DNA of 54,048 nucleotides, from NCBI GenBank assembly GCA_964580575.1, contig CAZOLJ010000022.1, positions 1 through 54,048 of the forward strand. Direction: 5' to 3'. The notes beneath the pieces are model-generated. The model worked only from the letters and a program-made list of their open reading frames with translations. It was not told where the DNA came from and ran no database searches. This document shows positions 17,937 through 25,513 of the stretch, piece after piece; the stretch's first letter is position 1, and the number at the start of each line of letters is the position of its first letter. The position numbers and the translations under genes were made by a program. Origin of the DNA: CAVPDE01 sp964580575. Lineage in GTDB: Bacteria; Desulfobacterota; DSM-4660; Desulfatiglandales; HGW-15.

Positions 17937-19226
17937 ATGACAGAGAAGGATCTTGATTTCACCATTTCCAAGCTTGGGGAGTGCCGCATCCCATCACCGA
18001 TGCAGGCGGGTCAGTTTGTCGGAGATGACGAGCGCGTGCTCTACGACGACAAGTTGGAAGAGGTGAAAGTATCCCTCGATTCAGGCAAAGAACCTCCGCA
18101 GTTCGAAACGGCCGGACCGAGAGAGAAAGTCTATTTCGATCCCTCGAAGCTCAAGTGCGGCATCGTCACCTGCGGGGGTCTGTGCCCAGGGCTAAACGAT
18201 GTGATCCGCGCCATTGTTCTGGGGCTGTTTTACCACTACGGCGTAAAGACCGTCTTCGGCTTTCGGTACGGATACGAAGGCCTATCCTATCGCTACGGGC
18301 ATGTGCCTCTGGAGTTGAACCCTGAGACGGTGAAGGACATTCACAAGCTGGGAGGATCGATCCTCTCTTCTTCGCGCGGGCCGCAGGATATTTCCGAGAT
18401 GGTGGACACCCTCGATCGGATGAACATCGGGATTCTCTTTACGATAGGGGGGGACGGGACTCTTCGTGGAGCCCAGGCCCTGTCCGAGGAAGTCGGACGC
18501 CGCGGGCTTAAGATCTCCGTGATCGGAATCCCGAAGACCATCGACAATGACATCTCCTTTGTGCAGTCCTCTTTCGGTTTCGACACGGCCGTATCGGAGT
18601 CCAGAACCGCGATTGACTCAGCCCATGCCGAGGCGCTTGGCGCCAGAAACGGGGTGGGGTTGGTGAAGCTCATGGGCAGGGAATCCGGTTTCATCGCGGC
18701 TTACGCCACCATGGCCAACAGCGACGTGAATTTTTGCCTGATACCGGAAGCGCCTTTCACGCTGGAGGGTTTTCTCGGAGCCCTGAAAGACAGGCTCAAA
18801 GGGCGAGGGCATGCAGTGATCGTGGTCGGGGAAGGCGCCGGCCAGAATCTGATGCAGGGGACAGGCGCAAAAGATGCCTCGGGCAATATCAAGTTCAATG
18901 ACATCGGTCTTTTTCTCAAGGACCAGATCAACGGCTATTTCAAGAAGGAGGGCATGGAGGCCAATCTCAAGTACATCGACCCCAGTTACACCATCCGGAG
19001 TTTGCCTGCCAATCCCCGTGACTCGGCCTTTTGTCTGCTTCTGGGTCGGAACGCGGTCCACGCAGGCATGAGCGGTCGAACGGGCATGGTCGTCGCCAAT
19101 TGGAAGGGCGAGTTCACCCACGTGCCCATTCGCATGGCTGTTTCCAGCCGAAAAAAAATAGATCCCAACGGCCGCTTCTGGAGCACGGTTCTGTCGTGCA
19201 CGGGGCAGCCGAGGGAAATGAACTGA
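17937..19226 (+). CDS. pfk: 6-phosphofructokinase of the PPi-PFK-like group, probably ATP-using
   Basis: Phosphorylates fructose 6-phosphate. The 429-residue length with an N-terminal extension of about 70 residues, and IPKTIDND (198-205), place it in the PPi-PFK-like/group II-III branch. The donor-site motif reads GGDGT (171-175), with Gly where PPi enzymes have Asp. Gly here combined with Lys200 is the pattern known from ATP-dependent members of this branch, such as the trypanosomatid enzymes. I therefore predict ATP as donor. GIVTCGGLCPGLNDVI and GRESGFIAAYA are intact. The start ATG follows TTTTGGAGGC. The family is sure; the donor is an inference from two residues. Confidence 0.93.
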   Translation: MTEKDLDFTISKLGECRIPSPMQAGQFVGDDERVLYDDKLEEVKVSLDSGKEPPQFETAGPREKVYFDPSKLKCGIVTCGGLCPGLNDVIRAIVLGLFYHYGVKTVFGFRYGYEGLSYRYGHVPLELNPETVKDIHKLGGSILSSSRGPQDISEMVDTLDRMNIGILFTIGGDGTLRGAQALSEEVGRRGLKISVIGIPKTIDNDISFVQSSFGFDTAVSESRTAIDSAHAEALGARNGVGLVKLMGRESGFIAAYATMANSDVNFCLIPEAPFTLEGFLGALKDRLKGRGHAVIVVGEGAGQNLMQGTGAKDASGNIKFNDIGLFLKDQINGYFKKEGMEANLKYIDPSYTIRSLPANPRDSAFCLLLGRNAVHAGMSGRTGMVVANWKGEFTHVPIRMAVSSRKKIDPNGRFWSTVLSCTGQPREMN

Positions 19227-19400
19227 ACTTGGAGTGTTGGAGTGATGGAGTGATGGGAAGACACGAGGGCACAAGAATGAGGGCAGAGTAGATCCTTGGA
19301 TAGGTACTTTAGGTGCGCGTTTCGGTTGTTCTTTTGAATGCTGTCTCCTGTCTTCTGTATTCTTCTTTCCAGTACTCCAGTTTTCGAGGATTTCCTCATG
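19227..19400. repeat. Mirrored word repeat between pfk and glgP
   Basis: The left arm has GGAGTGTTGGAG (19231-19242) plus TGATGGAGTGATGGGA. The right arm has TCTTCTGTATTCTTC and TCCAGTACTCCAG (about 19350-19385). The first word is shared exactly with 14188-14199. From 19400 to the glgP start nothing recognisable is seen apart from the ribosome site. Confidence 0.65.
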
Positions 19401-19493
19401 AAAACTCTTACATCTCCGCGAATGGAGATTATCTGAAGGCTCTTCAAAGCGGCTATGCCGGAAGGATCATGGAAATGGGCAGGAGGGACCAAG

Positions 19494-21995
19494 ATGACCG
19501 AAGCTAAGGAAATCGGCGAGGCGCGGGCGATGGTGCTTGATGACAATCACACCGGCGAGAGTGTGGAAGCCCTGAAACAGTCCATTATGGACAACCTTTA
19601 CTATCGCGGCGCCAGAATTCCAGCGGTGGCGACGAGGAACGATTGGTACCTAGCTGTGGCCTACACGGTGCGGGATCGCATCATGAACCGGTGGATCAAG
19701 AGCTTGGACACGATCATGAAGAAAGATGTGCGAGTCGTGAGCTACCTTTCGGCTGAATTCCTGATGGGGCCGCACCTGGTCAACAACATGCTCAACCTGG
19801 GCATTCATGAAGAGATGAAGGAGGCGGCGGCGCAGTTGGGCCTGGACCTGCAGGCGCTGATTGATCAGGAAGAAGAGCCGGGACTCGGCAACGGCGGCCT
19901 GGGCAGGCTGGCGGCCTGTTTCATGGACTCCCTCGCTACCCTGGAAATCAAAGCGATCGGTTACGGGGTCCGCTACGAATTCGGGATCTTCGATCAGGAA
20001 ATCCGTGACGGCTGGCAGGTGGAAAAAACGGACAAGTGGCTGCGACTGGGAAACCCCTGGGAAATCGAGCGGCCGGAAATTGCTTTTGAAGTCAACCTGG
20101 GCGGGCACACAGAGGTCTTCTACGATCGAGAGGGTAAGTACCGCGTGAAGTGGGTCCCCCAGCGAGTCGTCAAGGGGGTGGCCTATGATACTCCTCTTCT
20201 CGGTTACAGGGTCAATACGGTCAATCTGCTCCGGCTGTGGAGCGCACACGCTGTGGAGTCTTTTGATTTCGAATCCTTCAATGTAGGCGACTACTACGGC
20301 GCTGTGGATGAAAAAATCATTTCGGAAACCATCTCCAAGATCCTTTACCCCAACGATGAGCCGGCCAAGGGGAAACTGTTGCGGCTGGCGCAGCAGTACT
20401 TTTTTGTCTCATGCTCCCTGCAAGACCTGATCCGCTTTCACCTCCTCTCCGGCAACACCCTGGACACCTTTCACGAGTGGAACGCCATCCAGCTCAATGA
20501 CACCCATCCTGCGATTGCGGTGGCTGAGCTGATGAGATTGCTGGTGGACGAACACCTGATGGATTGGGATGCAGCATGGCATGTGACCAGGCACACCTTT
20601 GCCTACACGAATCACACCCTCCTGCCCGAGGCTCTGGAAAAGTGGCCTCTGCCCATGTTTAGGCAGGCGCTCCCGCGGCATCTGGAAATCATCTATGAGA
20701 TCAATCAGCGATTCCTCGAAGAGGTGAAGCAAAGGTATCCCGGTGACAACGGACTGCTGGCTCGTCTTTCCCTCATTGATGAAAGCGGGGAGAAATATGT
20801 GCGCATGGCCCATCTGGCGACTGTTGGAAGTCATGCCGTCAACGGCGTCGCGGCGCTTCACTCCGACCTGGTGAAAAAGACGATTTTGCGCGACTTCTGC
20901 GAGATAGGACCGGAGAAGTTCCACAACGTGACCAACGGGGTTACCCCGCGACGCTGGATGGTTCTCAGCAACCCCAAAATGGCGGAACTCATCACGAGCA
21001 GAATCGGTGAGCGTTGGATCAGCCACACAGAAGAAAGCCTGAGAGAGCTCGAAGCCTATGCGGATGACGAGGAGTTTCGGAGAAGATGGCGCGAGGTGAA
21101 ACGGGAGAACAAAGGTCATCTCGCCGCCATTCTCCAGGAGCGGACCGGCGTCTTTGTCGATCCGGACAGCCTTTTTGACGTTCAGGTGAAACGTCTTCAC
21201 GAGTACAAGCGCCAGCACCTGAACGTGCTCCACGTGATCACGCTCTACAACAGACTGAGGAAGAACCCGAACCTTGAAATACCACGGCGCACCGTGATCT
21301 TCGGCGGGAAGGCGGCGCCGGGCTATTTCATGGCCAAGCTGATCATCAAACTGATCAACTCGGTGGCCGAGAAGGTGAACCATGACCCGGATGTGGCAGG
21401 GCGGCTTACCGTGGCCTTTTTCCCTGACTTCAACGTGACGAACGGTCAACATATCTATCCGGCTGCCGATCTCTCCGAGCAGATTTCGACAGCAGGCAAA
21501 GAAGCGTCGGGAACCGGTAACATGAAATTCTCCATGAGCGGAGCGCTCACCATCGGGACCCTGGACGGCGCCAACATCGAGATCCGCGAGGAAGTGGGCG
21601 CCGAGAATTTCTTCCTCTTCGGTTTGACTGCGGAAGAGGTGTCGGAGTTGAAGGCCAACGGGTACAACCCATGGCCTCATTACGAATCCAGTGCGGAACT
21701 TCGCGAGGCGATCGATCTCATCAGATCGGGGTTTTTCTCGGGCGGAGATTCGAACCTGTTCAAACCTTTTGTGGACTCCCTTCTCTATCATGACGAGTAT
21801 CTGGTCTTCGCGGATTACCCGTCCTACATTGAAAGCCAGGAACAGGTGAACCGGGCCTACCTGAATCAGGAGCGGTGGACCCGCATGTCTATTCTCAACG
21901 TGGCGAGGATGGGCAAATTCTCTTCGGATCGTTCGATCCGGGAGTACAGCGAGAAGATCTGGAAGGTGGAGCCGGTACCGGTTCTTCTCAAATAA
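19494..21995 (+). CDS. glgP: Glycogen/alpha-glucan phosphorylase
   Basis: Releases glucose 1-phosphate from alpha-1,4-glucan ends using pyridoxal phosphate. Seen in order: NDWYLAVAYTVRDRI, YLSAEFLMG, NGGLGRLAACFMDS, the acceptor region QLNDTHPAIAVAELMR, NGVTPRRWM, RLHEYKRQHLN, and the PLP-lysine block GTGNMKFSMSGALTIGT. I start at ATG 19494, behind GGAGGGACC, giving 833 residues, which is normal; ATG 19455 would add 13 residues without a better site. With glgX upstream it completes the glycogen-degrading pair of the window. Confidence 0.96.
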   Translation: MTEAKEIGEARAMVLDDNHTGESVEALKQSIMDNLYYRGARIPAVATRNDWYLAVAYTVRDRIMNRWIKSLDTIMKKDVRVVSYLSAEFLMGPHLVNNMLNLGIHEEMKEAAAQLGLDLQALIDQEEEPGLGNGGLGRLAACFMDSLATLEIKAIGYGVRYEFGIFDQEIRDGWQVEKTDKWLRLGNPWEIERPEIAFEVNLGGHTEVFYDREGKYRVKWVPQRVVKGVAYDTPLLGYRVNTVNLLRLWSAHAVESFDFESFNVGDYYGAVDEKIISETISKILYPNDEPAKGKLLRLAQQYFFVSCSLQDLIRFHLLSGNTLDTFHEWNAIQLNDTHPAIAVAELMRLLVDEHLMDWDAAWHVTRHTFAYTNHTLLPEALEKWPLPMFRQALPRHLEIIYEINQRFLEEVKQRYPGDNGLLARLSLIDESGEKYVRMAHLATVGSHAVNGVAALHSDLVKKTILRDFCEIGPEKFHNVTNGVTPRRWMVLSNPKMAELITSRIGERWISHTEESLRELEAYADDEEFRRRWREVKRENKGHLAAILQERTGVFVDPDSLFDVQVKRLHEYKRQHLNVLHVITLYNRLRKNPNLEIPRRTVIFGGKAAPGYFMAKLIIKLINSVAEKVNHDPDVAGRLTVAFFPDFNVTNGQHIYPAADLSEQISTAGKEASGTGNMKFSMSGALTIGTLDGANIEIREEVGAENFFLFGLTAEEVSELKANGYNPWPHYESSAELREAIDLIRSGFFSGGDSNLFKPFVDSLLYHDEYLVFADYPSYIESQEQVNRAYLNQERWTRMSILNVARMGKFSSDRSIREYSEKIWKVEPVPVLLK

Positions 21996-22010
21996 GAAAG
22001 GAGGAAGATT

Positions 22011-23624
22011 ATGGAGATTCGTGATTTGGTGCCTGACCATCAACTGGATCAGGTGGGATTGCATCACTTGGGACAGGTGTACTGGAATCGATCCACCCCT
22101 GAACTCTACGAACATGCCATTCGCCGCTACGAAGGTCAGATCGCCCACCTGGGCCCTTTGGTGGTGTCCATGGGGCAGCACACCGGTCGCGCTGCAAAAG
22201 ACAAGTACGTGGTGGATGAGCCCAAAACCACCCAGGACATCTGGTGGGGCAAGGTGAATGTGAAATACGCTGAGGAGAAGTTCAACGCTCTCCACCAGCG
22301 CATGACCGCTTACCTGCGTGGGAAAACCGTGTTTGTGCAGGACTGTTACGCAGGATCCGATGCAAAGTACCGCCAATCGATACGAGCGGTCAACGAATAT
22401 GCCTGGCACAACCTTTTTGCGCGGAACATGTTCATCCAGGTACCAAGGGACCGTGCCGTGATCAAGGCCTTTGTCCCGGATTTCACCGTGATTCACTGCC
22501 CCAATTTCCACGCGGACCCGGAGGATGACCTGACCCGGAGCGGGACCTTTGTCGCTCTCAACATCAGCAAGAGGCTGGTGCTCATCGGCGGCACGGCCTA
22601 TGCCGGGGAGATCAAGAAGTCCATCTTCACGGTCCTCAATTTTCTGCTGCCTGCACAGGATGTGCTTTCCATGCACTGCTCGGCCAACGTGAGCAAGGAC
22701 AACCCTGACGACGTGGCCATCTTCTTCGGCCTGTCCGGCACCGGCAAGACCACGCTGTCGGCGGATCCGGACCGGATGCTCATAGGGGACGACGAGCATG
22801 GATGGTCGGACAAGGGGGTCTTCAATTTCGAGGGCGGCTGCTATGCCAAGGTGATCAAGCTTTCAAAAACCTCGGAGCCTGAAATCTATGAGTGCACCCG
22901 CCGGTTCGGAACGATTTTGGAAAATGTGGCGATGAACACGACCGTGCGGCGTCTGGACCTGGATGATGCGAGCCTGACGGAAAACACCAGGGCTTCTTAC
23001 CCCCTCACGCATGTGCCCAACATTGTACGCTCCGGCATGGCCGGGCACCCGCGCAGTGTGATCTTCCTGGCGGCGGACGCCTTTGGGATTATGCCACCGA
23101 TTGCAAGGCTCACAGAGGATCAGGCCATGTATCACTTCATCAGCGGATACACCGCCAAGGTGGCGGGGACCGAAAAGGGCGTGAAGGAGCCGAGCGCTAC
23201 ATTCAGTGCCTGTTTCGGCGCCCCCTTCATGGTGCGCCATCCCTTTGTCTACGCCCAGCTGCTGGCGAAAAAAATCAAGGAGCACAAGGCGGCCTGCTGG
23301 TTGGTCAACACCGGGTGGACAGGAGGCCCTTACGGGAAGGGGTCGCGAATGAAAATCGAATTTACCCGAGCCCTGCTGAAGGCGGCACTCAACGGATCGC
23401 TCGAAAAGGTACCCATGAAGCAGGAACCTGTGTTTGGGTTCCTTGTGCCTTCGGAATGTCCGGGAGTGCCCGCAGAGTTCCTCGACCCGCGAGGCACCTG
23501 GGCCAGTCCGGCGGACTACGATGCACAGGCAAAGAAACTGGCGGTTCTCTTCAGGGAGAATTTCGTGCAGTTCAAGGATCAGTCGTCCAAGAGCGTGCAG
23601 GAAGCAGGCCCTCGGTTGGGCTGA
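22011..23624 (+). CDS. pckA: Phosphoenolpyruvate carboxykinase (ATP)
   Basis: Interconverts oxaloacetate + ATP and phosphoenolpyruvate + CO2 + ADP. The 537-residue protein has GGTAYAGEIKKS, the kinase P-loop GLSGTGKTTLS, the metal-binding IGDDEHGW and the FNFEGGCYAK segment, all typical of the ATP-type enzyme. AAAGGAGG ahead of ATG 22011 gives a clear start. It lies 15 bases after glgP. Placed beside pyk and glgP, it connects the glycogen/glycolysis branch to C4-acid metabolism or lets carbon flow back to sugar. Confidence 0.97.
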   Translation: MEIRDLVPDHQLDQVGLHHLGQVYWNRSTPELYEHAIRRYEGQIAHLGPLVVSMGQHTGRAAKDKYVVDEPKTTQDIWWGKVNVKYAEEKFNALHQRMTAYLRGKTVFVQDCYAGSDAKYRQSIRAVNEYAWHNLFARNMFIQVPRDRAVIKAFVPDFTVIHCPNFHADPEDDLTRSGTFVALNISKRLVLIGGTAYAGEIKKSIFTVLNFLLPAQDVLSMHCSANVSKDNPDDVAIFFGLSGTGKTTLSADPDRMLIGDDEHGWSDKGVFNFEGGCYAKVIKLSKTSEPEIYECTRRFGTILENVAMNTTVRRLDLDDASLTENTRASYPLTHVPNIVRSGMAGHPRSVIFLAADAFGIMPPIARLTEDQAMYHFISGYTAKVAGTEKGVKEPSATFSACFGAPFMVRHPFVYAQLLAKKIKEHKAACWLVNTGWTGGPYGKGSRMKIEFTRALLKAALNGSLEKVPMKQEPVFGFLVPSECPGVPAEFLDPRGTWASPADYDAQAKKLAVLFRENFVQFKDQSSKSVQEAGPRLG

Positions 23625-23631
23625 AAAGAAA

Positions 23632-25377
23632 ATGATCGAAAGACTCAGTGTCGAGGGGATGAAGGATCTCGCGGCTGTCGCGCTTGGAGAGAAGGAAGCG
23701 GATCTGGTCGTCAAAGGGGTTGACCTTGTGAACGTCTACACCCGCGAGGTCCTCAAAAAAACCTCCGTAGCGGTAAAGCGGAAATGGATCGCCTATGTAG
23801 GGCCTGATGCGAGCCACACCATCGGGTCAGGAACAAAAGTGATCGATGGAGCGGGCCGTGCGCTCATTCCCGGCTTTGTGGATGGCCACACGCACATGCT
23901 CTACTATGCGTCTCCCCAGGAATTCCTCCGCTATGCCATGCGTGGGGGCACCACCACGATCATCACGGAGATCATGGAACTCACCTTTCCTCTGGGCTAC
24001 AAAGGGCTCATCGAGTACCTCGACACTCTGAAAGACCAGCCCATCAAGATCTTCTCAACGGTTCCGCCTTCCGTCACCTTCAGCAAGGATGCGGCTGCAA
24101 AAGCGCCGACACTCACCCAGCTGCTGGAACTTCTCAAAAGAGACGATATTCTCGGTGTGGGTGAAGGGTTCTGGCAGGAGGTTCTGCGAGGGGAACGCAA
24201 CTTCCCGGCCCTGTCGGCAGAAGCGTTGATGCAGGGGAAAACCTCGGAAGGCCATGCAGCAGGCTGCCGCGGCCAGCGCCTCGCCGCTTATCTGGATTAC
24301 GGGGTTTCCTCATGCCATGAATCGGTCAGCGCCGAGGAAGTGGTTGAAAAGCTCAGGTTCGGCATCTGTACCATGATTCGGGAAGGCAGCATTCGAAAGG
24401 AGATCGAGGCGATTGCGAAGATCAAGGACATGGGCCTCGATCTCAGACGGGCAGCCCTGGTCACGGACGGCGCTGATCCCAGGGACCTCGTGGAAAAGGG
24501 CTATCTGGAACGCGTGGTCCAGCGCGCCGTTGACGCAGGCTTTGATCCTGTCCTTGCTGTCCAGATGGCGTCGCTGAACGTAGCCGAGCACTTCAGGCTG
24601 GAGGGAATGCTGGGGGGGATCGCACCGGCCAAATACGCAGACCTAGTGCTCATCCCGGACCTTCGCACCATCAAGGCGGAAGTTGTCATCAGCAACGGCG
24701 TGGTCATTGCGCAGGACGGGAAACTGCTGGTTGAACCAAGGCCGGCCGTTTTCGCAGGCAGCGAGCTGAAGAAAATCCGGGTGAGTCCCGATGACTTCGC
24801 GATCAAGGTGCCGAGGAAAGCTGTTCTTAAGGTCAGGGTCATGGACCAGGTCACGGAACTGGTGACCAAGGAAGCGACCCTGGATCTTCCGGCTCACAGC
24901 GGAGAACTGAAAGCGGATCCGAGCGAGGACATTCTCAAAGCTTCGGTCATCTCCTGCGAAGGGAAGATATTCACAGGCCTGGTCAGGGGACAGGGCCTTC
25001 GAGCAGGAGCAATGGCCACGAGCGGGGCGTGGGAAACCTTTGCCATTGTCGTGGTGGGAGCCAATGAAGTAGACATGGCCATGGCCGTGAACAGGATATT
25101 CGAGATGAGAGGAGGCATTGTCGTGTGCAGCGAGGGAAAGATACAGGCTGAGCTTGCGCTGCCCGTGGCCGGCCTCATGTCCAACCGGAGGATCGAAGAA
25201 ATCGCTGAAAGGCTGAATCAAATCCAGGCCAAAGCCAAGGCCCTGGGCTTTCGTTTTGCCGATGCGACCCTCACGCTGGCGGTCCTCACCACGGCGGCTA
25301 TTCCCTTCCTGCGTCTTTGCGAGGACGGGCTGGTGGATTCAAAAACAGGCAAGGGGGTGGACCTCGTCGTCAGTTGA
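23632..25377 (+). CDS. Adenine-deaminase-like amidohydrolase
   Basis: A 581-residue metal-dependent hydrolase with the two-domain layout of bacterial adenine deaminase (AdeC): a TIM-barrel amidohydrolase followed by a C-terminal adenine-deaminase domain (GLMSNRRIEEIAERL, FLRLCEDGLVD). Likely metal ligands are kept: His86/His88 (DGHTHM), Glu178 (VGEGFWQ), His208 (SEGHAAG), His229 (SSCHES) and Asp279 (VTDGAD). Neighbouring family residues differ: HIES-like becomes HMLY, DHE becomes CHE, and TDD becomes TDG. The substrate may therefore not be adenine. ATG 23632 lies 7 bases after pckA, so the two are probably co-transcribed; a purine enzyme beside pckA is unexpected. The fold is sure, the reaction less so. 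Confidence 0.83.
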   Translation: MIERLSVEGMKDLAAVALGEKEADLVVKGVDLVNVYTREVLKKTSVAVKRKWIAYVGPDASHTIGSGTKVIDGAGRALIPGFVDGHTHMLYYASPQEFLRYAMRGGTTTIITEIMELTFPLGYKGLIEYLDTLKDQPIKIFSTVPPSVTFSKDAAAKAPTLTQLLELLKRDDILGVGEGFWQEVLRGERNFPALSAEALMQGKTSEGHAAGCRGQRLAAYLDYGVSSCHESVSAEEVVEKLRFGICTMIREGSIRKEIEAIAKIKDMGLDLRRAALVTDGADPRDLVEKGYLERVVQRAVDAGFDPVLAVQMASLNVAEHFRLEGMLGGIAPAKYADLVLIPDLRTIKAEVVISNGVVIAQDGKLLVEPRPAVFAGSELKKIRVSPDDFAIKVPRKAVLKVRVMDQVTELVTKEATLDLPAHSGELKADPSEDILKASVISCEGKIFTGLVRGQGLRAGAMATSGAWETFAIVVVGANEVDMAMAVNRIFEMRGGIVVCSEGKIQAELALPVAGLMSNRRIEEIAERLNQIQAKAKALGFRFADATLTLAVLTTAAIPFLRLCEDGLVDSKTGKGVDLVVS

Positions 25378-25433
25378 AACCGCTCCAGCCCCAGTCAGCT
25401 TCCCCCTCCCTTTATCCCCTCCCACCATAATTT

Positions 25434-25454
25434 CCTCCCCCTTGATGGGAGAGG
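25434..25454. repeat. C/G-rich hairpin between convergent genes
   Basis: CCTCCCCC, a TTGAT loop and GGGAGAGG form an imperfect stem like the one at 10467-10487. It lies between the plus-strand deaminase-like gene and the minus-strand oxidoreductase gene, where it could slow or end transcription from either side, though no T-run follows. Confidence 0.55.
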
Positions 25455-25513
25455 TGAGGCGGGGGTGATAGGAAGTTCCAGGGCAACTTACCGGTGAGAT
25501 ACTTGGCCGGTCG

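Noticed and set aside
20409..22799. A 796-codon open frame on the minus strand
   Set aside because: It lies antisense to glgP and pckA, whose protein motifs are unmistakable; long antisense frames are common in G+C-rich genes, and its translation shows no family features.
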